Shown in pieces: positions 8,143 through 15,718 of a DNA stretch of 48,060 nucleotides. The stretch covers positions 1 through 48,060 of the forward strand of contig WQTQ01000235.1 of the NCBI GenBank assembly GCA_009786175.1, given 5' to 3'. Source of the stretch: Bacillota bacterium (GTDB lineage Bacteria > Bacillota_A > Clostridia > Lachnospirales > WQUN01). Below the pieces are notes generated by a model. The model was given only the letters and a program-made list of their open reading frames with translations, did no database searches and had not been told where the DNA came from. Position 1 is the stretch's first letter. The number at the start of each line of letters is the position of its first letter. A program made the translations under genes and the position numbers.

Positions 8143-8361
8143 AATATGCGTCCTCCTAAAAAAACAAAATTTTGTACGATAATACTTCCCGGGCTTTCGT
8201 CCGGCTTTTATTTTATTCCGGGACTGTCTGTAATTTTTACCCCCTTCCCATATGTATTATTTTGTGACAAAACCTTAGGACATAATCATAAGGTGCTGTT
8301 GCTTAACTTATGGTATTGTAGTGCCACAACCGCTGAATTAGCCTGTTTTTTGCCGTTCACA
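8143..8361 (-). other. Long 5' leader of the SH3b gene
   Basis: There is no gene here. Transcription from the promoter at 8369-8397 would give a leader of about 220 nt. It contains a short hairpin (8187-8192 with 8218-8223, stem TCCCGG/CCGGGA) and ends at the ribosome site. It matches no riboswitch class I know by eye. The family is unassigned and the region may simply be spacer. Confidence 0.4.
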
Positions 8362-8389
8362 ATGTTCCATTTTGTCTAAAAAGGGACAT
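8362..8389 (+). repeat. Left recombination site (inverted repeat IRL)
   Basis: This 28-bp site matches the reverse complement of 8503-8530 at 26 of 28 positions. It has the layout of a tyrosine-recombinase core site: an 11-bp arm, a 6-bp asymmetric centre TGTCTA (8373-8378), and an 11-bp inverted arm. The arm ends ATGT and ACAT are mutually inverted. Confidence 0.75.
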
Positions 8390-8397
8390 TCCGTCAA
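8369..8397 (-). promoter_or_regulatory. Promoter reading left from the invertible segment
   Basis: On the minus strand TTGACG (8397-8392) lies exactly 17 bp before CAAAAT (8374-8369). The -35 box is inside the segment and the -10 box inside the left repeat. The same CAAAAT occurs in the right repeat at 8518-8523, where the sequence now at the -35 position (8495-8500, TAGCAA) is poor. Inversion would therefore move a working -35 to the right side, towards the recombinase gene. The -10 box matches consensus at 4 of 6 positions. Confidence 0.5.
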
Positions 8398-8417
8398 ACC
8401 CTTTATTTACGGGCATT

Positions 8418-8445
8418 AAAAAAGGCGAAGTTGATTTACTTCGCC
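8418..8445 (-). terminator. Intrinsic terminator inside the invertible segment
   Basis: GGCGAAGT (8424-8431) and ACTTCGCC (8438-8445) form an 8-bp stem with a 6-nt loop. On the minus strand six T residues (8423-8418) follow. It lies just behind the promoter and would shield it from transcripts coming from the recombinase side. Confidence 0.75.
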
Positions 8446-8502
8446 AAAATTCTATGCGGTGATAACTGAGAAAGCCTGTATTCATGCGGGTTTGTAGCAA
8501 CG

Positions 8503-8530
8503 ATGTCCCCTTTTAGACAAAATGGGACAT
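8503..8530 (-). repeat. Right recombination site (inverted repeat IRR)
   Basis: This is the inverted partner of 8362-8389, with 26 of 28 positions identical. The centre reads TAGACA on the plus strand, so the two sites point at each other, which favours inversion over deletion. It ends 33 bp before the recombinase start codon. Confidence 0.75.
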
Positions 8531-8563
8531 CACATAAACTAATAATACACGGAGGAAATTACC

Positions 8564-9130
8564 ATGTCAACTACCCAACCAATCCGCGACATATCTCATG
8601 TTCGCGCACTTACAAATTACTACTTAAACTTAGGCCAGCACCGAAACCATCTGTTAATTTTATTTGGCCTGCACACCGCGCTGCGCATTGGCGATTTACT
8701 GACCATCCGCTGGCGAGACGTTTACGATTTTGGGCAAAAATGCCCCCGTAAAACTTTAACTATAAAAGAGCAGAAAACCGGCAAAAGCAAGACCCTTGCC
8801 CTTAATGCAAAAATTGTTAAAGCTCTAAAGCATTCCGCGGCCACGGCTAAGCCGCACGAATTTTTATTTGCCAACCCGCACACAGGTAAGGCAATTACCC
8901 GCACCCAAGCGCGGCGTATAATCCAAGCCGCCGGGGAAGCCATTAACCTGCCCAGCGGTATTTCCTGCCACTCTCTCCGTAAAACTTTCGGGTACCATGC
9001 GTGGCAAAACGGTATTTCCCCGGCGGTTATAATGGAAATTTACAACCATTCCAATTTAAACCATACTCGTCGTTATCTTGGCGTTGTGCAAGACGACTTG
9101 GATAAAGTTTATATGGAGTTGGGGTTTTGA
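8564..9130 (+). CDS. Catalytic-domain-only tyrosine recombinase
   Basis: At 188 residues this contains just the catalytic domain of the phage-integrase/XerC family. The arm-binding and SAM-like core-binding domains are missing. Active-site residues are recognisable: Arg in HTALRIGDLLTI, Lys in KEQKTGKSKT, His-x-x-Arg in CHSLRKTFGYHAW (with the following His/Trp region), and the nucleophile Tyr in HTRRYLGV. Length and layout resemble the FimB/FimE and Mpi-type invertases (about 180-200 residues). GGAGG lies eight bases before the ATG at 8564. The gene sits next to a pair of inverted 28-bp sites that are its likely substrate. Its last 22 bp overlap the convergent antitoxin gene. Confidence 0.9.
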   Translation: MSTTQPIRDISHVRALTNYYLNLGQHRNHLLILFGLHTALRIGDLLTIRWRDVYDFGQKCPRKTLTIKEQKTGKSKTLALNAKIVKALKHSAATAKPHEFLFANPHTGKAITRTQARRIIQAAGEAINLPSGISCHSLRKTFGYHAWQNGISPAVIMEIYNHSNLNHTRRYLGVVQDDLDKVYMELGF

Positions 9131-9294
9131 ACGCTGTTTACTAATTCGTCGTACTTTTCAATGCTCATAACAACCATTGTTCCGTAACCATTTGTAGTCA
9201 AATAAACCGGTTGTCCATCATTGACTATGCTTTCAATTTCCGAGAATTTATTTCTTAAATCAGAAACAGGTCTAATAACATTGCGAAAAAGCAA
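9109..9294 (-). CDS. Orphan Phd/YefM-family antitoxin
   Basis: This 61-residue protein has the typical N-terminal half of Phd/YefM antitoxins: VIRPVSDLRN, then GQPVYLTTNGYGTMVVMS and KYDELV. These bind DNA and neutralise a toxin such as RelE/ParE or Doc. The reading frame opens with TTG (9294) and there is no in-frame ATG before an upstream stop. No clear ribosome site is visible, so expression is doubtful. A toxin gene would be expected next on the same strand, but that side holds the convergent recombinase, which it overlaps by 22 bp. It is probably a leftover of a toxin-antitoxin pair or a solitary regulator. Confidence 0.6.
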   Translation of the reverse strand: MLFRNVIRPVSDLRNKFSEIESIVNDGQPVYLTTNGYGTMVVMSIEKYDELVNSVQNPNSI

Positions 9295-9454
9295 ACCAAA
9301 AAATGCGCATATTCTGATTTATTACATATTTCACCACAATTTTATGCACCAATGACAGATGATTCGCTTACTTTACGAATTGTACTTGTGCCATGTTCAC
9401 CCAATGCTGCGGCCCGCCTTTACACACTTCCAGAGCCATAGCCGCCCGCGGCAA

Positions 9455-12100
9455 TCAACCCAGTCCTGCCAATTCTTCTTCAACTTTTGCCAACATAACT
9501 ACAAAGTTTTCGCGCTTTTCCCGTTCCGCGGCAATTAGGTTTTCCGGGGCTTTGGACATAAAGCCTTCGTTGGAAAGTTTGCCGTCTATACGGGCAATTT
9601 CTTGCTCCAGCCTTGCCTTTTCTTTTGTAAGGCGGGCTTTTTCTTTTGCGGAATCTACAAGGGAATCCATTGGAAGGTAAATTGTTGCGCCGGATACTAC
9701 AACGGACACCGCGCCCGTTGGAGCCGGTGAATTTGCAGCCACTACTTCAACCGATGCCGCGCCGCACAACGCCCCAAAAAAGGCTTTGCTGTTTTCAAAT
9801 ATTGCCTTCGCATTATTATCCGCAGGCAGTACAATAATTGCGATCTTTTGTGAAGGCGGCACTTGTTTGTCCGCTCTTATGGCGCGGATGGCGCGCACGG
9901 CTTCTTTTACCCGCTCTATGTCTTTCTCTGCCGCCGGGTTATCCAAGGCAGGGTCGTATACAGGCCACTGAGAAAGCATTACCGTAGGTTCGTTTTCTTC
10001 CAAAGCCAGGAAGAGGTCTTCCGTTATAAACGGTGTAATCGGGTGCAGTAGTTTTACGGTGGTTATCAGCACCTTGCGCAGAGTGGCTTGGGCGGCGGCA
10101 CGGCTTGCAAGTGCTTTTGCATCGCCATCCTTGTGGCCATACAGGCGCGGCTTTACCATTTCTACATACCAGTCACAGAATTCATCCCAGGCGAAGTCTA
10201 CAATTTTTTGTGCAGACAGGCCAATTTCGTGTTCGTCCATTTTCTCCGTTACTTCTTTTACAAGCCGGTTCATGCGGGAAAGAATCCAGCGGTCTTCGGT
10301 TTGAAGGTCGGTGTCGGTATATGCTGTGGGGCATGTATCCAAGTTCATTAATACAAAACGGGTGGCGTTCCATAATTTATTCAAGAAATTACGGGCAGGG
10401 TCAAGCCGCTCGTAGAAGAAGCGGGTGTCGTTGTCCACGGCGTTGCCGCTTACCAACATTAGACGAAGGGCGTCTGCACCGTATTCTTCAATTATTTCTA
10501 GCGGGTCAATGCCGTTGCCAAGAGATTTGGACATTTTACGCCCTTGCTCGTCCAGCATAATGCCGTTTATGAACACGTCTTCGAAGGGAATGTCACCCAT
10601 AAATTCAATGCCCATAAACACCATGCGCACTACCCAAAAGAAAATGATTTCCCGCGCCGTGACCAGCACGTCGCCCGGGTAGAAATATTTAAGCTCCGGT
10701 GTTTCATCCGGCCAGCCAAGGGTGGAGAACGGCCACAAAGCGGAAGAAAACCATGTATCCAGAACGTCTTCGTCCTGTTTCAAATTAGTGTCGCCGCAGG
10801 TAGAGCATGCAGCCGGGATGGTGACGGCCACCGTAATATGCCCCTGCGGGCAGTAATAAGCGGGAACGCGGTGCCCCCACCATAACTGACGGGAAATACA
10901 CCAATCGCGAATGCCGTCCAGCCAGTGTTTGTAAATTTTGCCGAAGCGGTCGCGGTTAAATTTCAGCTTTCCGCTTATATAGGCTTCCAGGGCGGGCTTT
11001 GCCAGTTCATCCATCTTTACAAACCACTGCAGTTTCAACAGCGGCTCTGCAACGGTTTTGCAGCGGTCATGCTCCCCAACGGAATGGGTGATGTTTTCGA
11101 TTTTTATAAACAGGCCGTTGTCGGCCATTTCATCTATTATTTTTTTGCGGGCGTCTTCACGAGTTAAGCCGTTATAGTGGGCACCGTTTTCGTTTATTGT
11201 GCCGTCGTCGCTCATGATGTTTACCCGGGGCAGGTTGTGACGCTCGCCAACTTCAAAGTCGTTTGGGTCGTGTGCAGGGGTGATTTTTACCGCGCCCGTG
11301 CCGTATTCTTTATCTACATAAAAATCCGCGATAATGGGGATTTTACGGTTGACAAAGGGGACTATAGCGAACTTACCAACAAGATGTGTATAGCGTTCGT
11401 CTTCCGGATTTACGGCAATGGCAGTGTCGCCCAGCATGGTTTCCGGGCGGGTAGTGGCGAAAGAAATAAATTCACTTGTACCGTCGATAGGGTACTTAAA
11501 ATGGTACAAGTGCCCTTCTTTGTCCTCATGTTCTACTTCCGCGTCGGAAATACTTGTCTGGCAGCTTACGCACCAGTTTACAAGCCGTTCACCCTTGTAA
11601 ATTTTGCCGCTGTTGTATAACCGCACAAAAACTTCCAGCACCGCCTTAGACAGGCCTTCGTCCATGGTGAAACGCAGTTTCTCCCAGTCTGCAGAGCAGC
11701 CCAGGGTTTTTAACTGGCGTACAATTGTACCGCCGTACTGCTCGTACCAGTCCCACATCTTATCCAGGAACGCCTCGCGCCCAAGAGATTCCTTTGTTAT
11801 ACCTTCTTTTGCCAGGGCATTTACAACTACAACTTCCGTTGCAATGGCGGCGTGGTCTGTACCCGGCAGCCAAAGAGCTTCGTAGCCTTGCATCCGTTTA
11901 AAGCGGATTAGCATATCCTGTATGCCGTTGTTTAGCGCGTGGCCCATATGAAGCTGGCTTGTGATGTTGGGCGGCGGCATCATTATTGTGTAAGGCGTTT
12001 TGTCGGGGTTGGGTGCGGCTTTAAAGTAGCCTTTTTCTTGCCAGCGGGCGTAAATTTCGCCCTCGCGGGCTTTGTCATAGGTTTTTGGGAGTTCTGTCAT
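9455..12100 (-). CDS. valS: Valyl-tRNA synthetase
   Basis: This class I synthetase of 881 residues charges tRNA-Val and edits misactivated threonine. The HIGH motif is HMGH (51-54) after MPPPNITSQL. The editing (CP1) domain contains FATTRPETMLGDTAIAV, and the KMSKS loop is KMSKSLGNGIDP. The anticodon-binding domain follows, and a C-terminal coiled-coil arm (about 815-881, rich in Lys and Glu) is the hallmark of bacterial ValRS. It is the second gene of a leftward unit, 23 bp behind the GNAT gene. No T-box leader is seen ahead of the pair. Between its stop and the Phd gene (9295-9454) I see no feature. Confidence 0.97.
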   Translation of the reverse strand: MTELPKTYDKAREGEIYARWQEKGYFKAAPNPDKTPYTIMMPPPNITSQLHMGHALNNGIQDMLIRFKRMQGYEALWLPGTDHAAIATEVVVVNALAKEGITKESLGREAFLDKMWDWYEQYGGTIVRQLKTLGCSADWEKLRFTMDEGLSKAVLEVFVRLYNSGKIYKGERLVNWCVSCQTSISDAEVEHEDKEGHLYHFKYPIDGTSEFISFATTRPETMLGDTAIAVNPEDERYTHLVGKFAIVPFVNRKIPIIADFYVDKEYGTGAVKITPAHDPNDFEVGERHNLPRVNIMSDDGTINENGAHYNGLTREDARKKIIDEMADNGLFIKIENITHSVGEHDRCKTVAEPLLKLQWFVKMDELAKPALEAYISGKLKFNRDRFGKIYKHWLDGIRDWCISRQLWWGHRVPAYYCPQGHITVAVTIPAACSTCGDTNLKQDEDVLDTWFSSALWPFSTLGWPDETPELKYFYPGDVLVTAREIIFFWVVRMVFMGIEFMGDIPFEDVFINGIMLDEQGRKMSKSLGNGIDPLEIIEEYGADALRLMLVSGNAVDNDTRFFYERLDPARNFLNKLWNATRFVLMNLDTCPTAYTDTDLQTEDRWILSRMNRLVKEVTEKMDEHEIGLSAQKIVDFAWDEFCDWYVEMVKPRLYGHKDGDAKALASRAAAQATLRKVLITTVKLLHPITPFITEDLFLALEENEPTVMLSQWPVYDPALDNPAAEKDIERVKEAVRAIRAIRADKQVPPSQKIAIIVLPADNNAKAIFENSKAFFGALCGAASVEVVAANSPAPTGAVSVVVSGATIYLPMDSLVDSAKEKARLTKEKARLEQEIARIDGKLSNEGFMSKAPENLIAAEREKRENFVVMLAKVEEELAGLG

Positions 12101-12123
12101 TTTGTCACTACCTTTTATTTGTA

Positions 12124-12597
12124 TTATTGTTTGTTATATGTCATATATCCATTTGAATCTTCAAAACCGAAATTTTTGTAAATGCCGTTACCCATGCCGG
12201 TTTTGTAAAGCACTATCCTGCCGCAGCCTTGGGCAAATGCTTCTTCTACGGTTAGGGCCAGCAAATTGCTTCCTATCCCACGGCGGCGGTATTCCGGATA
12301 AGTGTACATGTTGGTGATGTAGCCGGTTTTCCCCGTTAGGTTTGACATGGACGGGGCATTGCAGAAAAATGTCAGGCCGCTTGTGGCGATAATTTTTTCG
12401 TTTTGGTCGCAGGCAAGCCATGTGATAAAAGTACCGTTTGCAAGGGATGTTTCAAAGAATTGCTTAACGCTTTGGTACAGGATTTCCTCATCTGCCGGTG
12501 TTTCTGTTGTTTTGTAATGGGCAAGGTTATCCATGCGTATTTTTATAAGTGCTTCGCAGTCTGCCGTGGTGGCTTTTCTGTAGTTAATTGAATTCAT
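12124..12597 (-). CDS. GNAT-family N-acetyltransferase
   Basis: This 157-residue protein belongs to the GNAT fold. The acetyl-CoA pyrophosphate loop reads EYRRRGIGSNLL, preceded by the strand TGYITNMYTYP, and the C-terminal GIYKNFGFEDSNGYM is typical. The N-terminal NYRKATTADCEALIKIRMD is the usual GNAT opening. The substrate cannot be told from sequence; members acetylate amino groups of small molecules, peptides or proteins. AAGGTG lies before the ATG at 12597. It is transcribed ahead of valS, 23 bp apart, so the two are probably one unit. Confidence 0.88.
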   Translation of the reverse strand: MNSINYRKATTADCEALIKIRMDNLAHYKTTETPADEEILYQSVKQFFETSLANGTFITWLACDQNEKIIATSGLTFFCNAPSMSNLTGKTGYITNMYTYPEYRRRGIGSNLLALTVEEAFAQGCGRIVLYKTGMGNGIYKNFGFEDSNGYMTYNKQ

Positions 12598-12614
12598 GTT
12601 GTTTCACCTTATGT

Positions 12615-12643
12615 ATTATACGTCATGCCGGGAGTAAAAACTA
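12615..12643 (-). promoter_or_regulatory. Promoter of GNAT-valS
   Basis: On the minus strand a perfect TATAAT (12620-12615) lies 17 bp after a weak TAGTTT (12643-12638). The predicted start near 12608 gives a leader of only about ten bases, just covering the ribosome site. The -35 region abuts palindrome copy 2. Confidence 0.45.
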
Positions 12644-12683
12644 CCCCCTGATATCAGATTGGTTATGTGATATCAGGGGGTAG
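12641..12683. repeat. Palindrome family copy 2 (extended form)
   Basis: The 16-bp arms 12641-12656 and 12668-12683 are perfect inverted repeats around an 11-nt loop, and both end in TGATATCA. On the minus strand the stem runs into TTTTT. No leftward gene ends here: it lies between the divergent GNAT and ATPase genes, so it is not an ordinary gene-end terminator. Confidence 0.85.
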
Positions 12684-12901
12684 TGTGAATTACCTATTGC
12701 GGCGATTCGTCAACGTAAATACAACAGATAGAGCGAGCAGTTTAGAATGCTGCAAAAATAGGTATTGATATTTCTCCGAGTTTGATACTTGACCCTATGT
12801 AAAGCAAGTAAACAAGGGAAAGTACGCAATAAAAAGAGCAGTTTGTCCCCACCGTAATCAGTGAGTGGAATTCAAAAAGTTGTATCCGTCAAAACTTAGT
12901 C
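12684..12901. other. Intergenic stretch without recognisable features
   Basis: This AT-rich DNA lies between palindrome copy 2 and the ATPase promoter. I see no reading frame with a ribosome site, no clear hairpin and no repeat. Confidence 0.4.
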
Positions 12902-12930
12902 TTGCATATTCAACACTTGTTGGTTATAAT
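12902..12930 (+). promoter_or_regulatory. Sigma-A promoter of the DUF4143 ATPase gene
   Basis: TTGCAT (12902-12907), a 17-bp spacer and a perfect TATAAT (12925-12930). The predicted start near 12937 leaves a short leader with GTGAGGTGA as ribosome site before the ATG at 12953. Confidence 0.7.
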
Positions 12931-12952
12931 AAATGTGAGGTGACGCTATTTT

Positions 12953-14251
12953 ATGGAACGTAAAATAATGAAAAAATTACTGGATTGGAAAAACAGTCCC
13001 CGACGTAAGCCCTTGATTCTTTCCGGTGCAAGGCAAGTAGGCAAGACATATATCTCCTTGACCTTCGGCAAAGAGCAGTACAAGAACACCGTGTATCTCA
13101 ACATGGAAGATTCCGGCCAGGTTACTGCCATATTCGAGCGCGACTTAAAGCCGGAGCGTATTATACGGGAACTTTCTGCGCACTCGGGGCAGAGCATATT
13201 TCCGGGCGATACACTCATTATCTTTGACGAAATCCAATCATGTGAAAGAGCATTGACATCGTTAAAATACTTCTGCGAAAACGCGCCCGAGTACCACATT
13301 ATTGCCGCCGGAAGTCTGCTAGGTGTGGCAACCAACCGTAAAAACTACTCATTCCCTGTCGGCAAGGTAGATATGCTTACGATGCTTCCATTGGATTTTG
13401 AGGAATATTTGTTGGCAACCGGTAATGAGGCTATATTGGGACTGATTAAAGAATCCTATGAAAACTTCACGCCACTTTCATTACATGAAACAGCTATGGA
13501 TATTTACAAGACATATCTTGTTGTCGGCGGTATGCCCCAGGCAGTTTTAGAATATGTCAAAACCAACGATTTCAATTTTGTTTTGGCGGCTCAAAAAACA
13601 ATCAATGACGGCTACATTGCTGATATGGCCAAGTATGCGACTGCTAATGAAACAACGAAAATCAAGGCAGCATGGGAGAGCTTGCCCGCTCAGTTGGCGA
13701 AGGAAAATCGCAAGTTTCAGTACAAAGTCATAAAGTCCGGGGCGAAAGCCCACGAATACGAATTACCTATTGACTGGATGAAGTTTGCCGGAATCATCAA
13801 TAAATGTGTTCGTATCACGGAGGGCAAATTGCCGCTGACAGCTTACGCCGCCAATGATTCATTTAAGATATACATGGTGGACACAGGGCTTTTGTGTTCC
13901 AAGTTTGGTATTGCTGCGAATGTTGTTCTAAACGGGTCGCCATCTTTTGATGGATTCAAAGGCGCACTTGCTGAAAATTACATTTGCCAATGTCTTGTTG
14001 CAAATGGGTTCACTCCTTTTTACTGGAGCAGTCCCGGCAAGGCTGAATTAGATTTTGTTTTTCAAGACAACCAGGGCAACATTGTTCCATTAGAAGGTAA
14101 ATCGGCTGATAATGTGAAGTCTAAGAGTTTGAGACAGTTTGTATCAATATATAAGCCGGAGTATTCGGTAAGGGTATCAACCAAGAACTTTGGGTACGAA
14201 AATAATATTAAGAGCATACCTCTTTACGCGCTATTTTGTTTAATGCCGTAG
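12953..14251 (+). CDS. AAA-family ATPase with DUF4143 C-terminal domain
   Basis: This 432-residue protein has a P-loop GARQVGKT (25-32), Walker B TLIIFDEI (about 87-94) and the sensor region IIAAGSLLGVA. The second half matches DUF4143, which carries a PD-(D/E)xK nuclease-like core; here the motif reads ELDFVF, then PLEGK with the acidic-x-Lys intact. This family is widespread, patchily distributed and often present in several copies per genome. Its biological role is not established. The gene has its own strong promoter and terminator, so it is a self-contained cassette between core genes, which suggests mobility. No transposase or repeat flanks it. Confidence 0.88.
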   Translation: MERKIMKKLLDWKNSPRRKPLILSGARQVGKTYISLTFGKEQYKNTVYLNMEDSGQVTAIFERDLKPERIIRELSAHSGQSIFPGDTLIIFDEIQSCERALTSLKYFCENAPEYHIIAAGSLLGVATNRKNYSFPVGKVDMLTMLPLDFEEYLLATGNEAILGLIKESYENFTPLSLHETAMDIYKTYLVVGGMPQAVLEYVKTNDFNFVLAAQKTINDGYIADMAKYATANETTKIKAAWESLPAQLAKENRKFQYKVIKSGAKAHEYELPIDWMKFAGIINKCVRITEGKLPLTAYAANDSFKIYMVDTGLLCSKFGIAANVVLNGSPSFDGFKGALAENYICQCLVANGFTPFYWSSPGKAELDFVFQDNQGNIVPLEGKSADNVKSKSLRQFVSIYKPEYSVRVSTKNFGYENNIKSIPLYALFCLMP

Positions 14252-14330
14252 TGAAAAGGACAAGGGCGATAACGAAGCATAAGGGAAATGGCTAAAATAA
14301 TGGATTGGCAGTTAAACGAGATTTGCATAG

Positions 14331-14360
14331 AAAAAGGGTACGCATGGCGCACCCTTTTTT
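14331..14360. terminator. Terminator of the DUF4143 ATPase gene
   Basis: AAAAAGGGT (14331-14339) and ACCCTTTTT (14351-14359) form a 9-bp stem with an 11-nt loop, and a further T follows. The A-rich and T-rich flanks make it usable on both strands. Confidence 0.8.
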
Positions 14361-14575
14361 GATGCAGCTAATACCAATACTCACAAGTCCCCCAAGTTTT
14401 AGTTTATCAACAACAACGACATGACCGGATAATCCGTCGTGCCGTTTGCAAACACTCTTGGCAGATGCCCACATCTAAAAATTCTTGTTTTCTGTTTTAT
14501 AAATAGGACATACTGTTGTCACATTTATCCTGTTACAATGCAAGCAAGCACGAAAAAAAATTTTGGAGGTATCAC
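14361..14575. other. Intergenic stretch before the DinB operon
   Basis: No gene is supported here. A minus-strand open frame (14292-14474) crosses the terminator and has no ribosome site. Near the right end, TGTTACAAT (14531-14539) resembles an extended -10 box for the DinB gene, without a clear -35. Confidence 0.35.
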
Positions 14576-15052
14576 ATGGTTGAATCATTAAAGGCACTTT
14601 TGGCAGAATGGAAAGAAACAAGGTATTTTACGCTGGAGTTCATAAACGAACTAAGCGATGCAGACCTTGACAAAAAGCTGCCCAGAAAAAAACTGAACAC
14701 CATCAGGCTACAGGCTTACGAGGTAACACTGTTTCAAAAAGACATGGTTGAATCTTTGACAACAAAAATCTGCCACTTTGACGAAGCCGAATACGCCGAG
14801 TACAAATCCCTGCCCAAGCAAGCTCTTGTAGATAGAATGGCAGAGCTTGACGATATGTTGGAAAAATCTATAGAGCAGATGGACGGCACGGAAATGATTG
14901 AATGGTTTGGCGAACCACGAAACATACATCATATTTTTGCAACTATGATAGGCCATGAACAGATGCACCTTGGTCAAATTATTGCGTTCTGTTACGCAAC
15001 AGGGATAGAAATTCCTGCAAACATAACGGAAAATATGGCTTTGGAGGGCTAA
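14576..15052 (+). CDS. DinB-like four-helix metalloprotein
   Basis: This 158-residue protein looks like a member of the DinB/YfiT superfamily. The C-terminal helix HEQMHLGQIIAFCYATG supplies the usual paired His ligands, and NIHHIFATMIG may precede it as another metal-site helix. Known members are metal-dependent thiol transferases or of unknown function; the thiol and substrate are not evident here. The ATG at 14576 has GGAGG eight bases upstream; an earlier in-frame ATG at 14516 has no such site. The peptidase gene follows after 6 bp, so the two are co-transcribed. Confidence 0.75.
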   Translation: MVESLKALLAEWKETRYFTLEFINELSDADLDKKLPRKKLNTIRLQAYEVTLFQKDMVESLTTKICHFDEAEYAEYKSLPKQALVDRMAELDDMLEKSIEQMDGTEMIEWFGEPRNIHHIFATMIGHEQMHLGQIIAFCYATGIEIPANITENMALEG

Positions 15053-15058
15053 TCTTAC

Positions 15059-15697
15059 GTGAAAAAATTATTTTTAGCATCATATTTTGCAGGCACAGCC
15101 CAGCTGCTGCCGGATTTTATGGGCGAAGAAATAGCCGGAAAGAAAGTTGTGTTTATCCCTACCGCCGCTTTGTATCCATGGGTATGTGAAGAAAAAGAAA
15201 CATTGGATGAATTAGTCAGCACAGACCGCGCAGCACTTCAAAACATCGGTCTTGTTGTAGAAGAGTTGGATGTTAAAAATGCAACTAACGAAGCGGTGAC
15301 AAAGAGCATAACGAACACCGACTATATATTTGTTTGTGGCGGCGATTCGTTTTACTTGCTGCAAGAACTGCGTCGCAAGGGCGCGGACAAGCTGATTACA
15401 GAACATATCGAAAAGGGCAAGCTGTATATGGGAACCTCTGCCGGTTCGCTTATTATGCAAAAGGATATTGTAGATGACGGCATAGAAAAGCCGGAGCTTG
15501 CGACTGACTTAAATGGAGATTTTTCCGCTCTTGGCATTATTGATTTCTACTTGTATGTGCATTATGGCAGCCATTATTGGGGCGATGATGACGAGTATAT
15601 CCGCAAGTTTTACGACAAACTCAACTACGTGAAAATAAGCGATAAGCAAGCTGTTACTGTTAACGGTAACGATATTAAAATTGTTACGGCAAATTAA
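15059..15697 (+). CDS. Peptidase S51 family protein (dipeptidase E-like)
   Basis: This 212-residue cytosolic protein belongs to the S51 family of serine peptidases. The nucleophile elbow is GTSAGS with Ser127, and the preceding Gly-rich strand is FVCGGDSFYLL. A His in YVHYGSHYWG fits the charge relay. Family members cleave N-terminal Asp dipeptides or act on cyanophycin-type peptides; this protein's substrate is unknown. The start is GTG (15059), with GGAGGG ten bases upstream inside the end of the DinB gene. It sits in the middle of a three-gene unit. Confidence 0.85.
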   Translation: MKKLFLASYFAGTAQLLPDFMGEEIAGKKVVFIPTAALYPWVCEEKETLDELVSTDRAALQNIGLVVEELDVKNATNEAVTKSITNTDYIFVCGGDSFYLLQELRRKGADKLITEHIEKGKLYMGTSAGSLIMQKDIVDDGIEKPELATDLNGDFSALGIIDFYLYVHYGSHYWGDDDEYIRKFYDKLNYVKISDKQAVTVNGNDIKIVTAN

Positions 15698-15718
15698 AAT
15701 TTGGAAGGGCTTAAAAAA

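Larger units (their letters stand above)
8362..8530. other. Candidate invertible DNA switch
   Basis: Two 28-bp recombinase-type sites in inverted orientation bound a 113-bp segment (8390-8502), directly upstream of a small tyrosine recombinase gene. The segment carries an outward promoter -35 box and an intrinsic terminator, both reading left in this orientation. Inversion by recombination between the TGTCTA and TAGACA centres would turn both to the right. The geometry matches promoter-inversion systems such as fimS with FimB/FimE. That inversion really occurs is inferred, not seen. Confidence 0.65.

Noticed and set aside
8143..8361. c-di-GMP or other riboswitch in the SH3b leader
   Set aside because: GC-rich hairpin pieces are present but none of the conserved class cores can be aligned by eye.
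8564..9300. Integrated prophage or integrative element around the recombinase
   Set aside because: No att duplication, phage or conjugation genes flank it, and the recombinase lacks the arm-binding domain of integrases.
9376..9450. Short minus-strand frame after the valS stop (starting MALEVCKGG)
   Set aside because: About 23 codons, no ribosome site and no resemblance to a known small protein.
14292..14474. 60-codon minus-strand open frame
   Set aside because: It crosses the ATPase terminator, has no ribosome site and matches no family I know.
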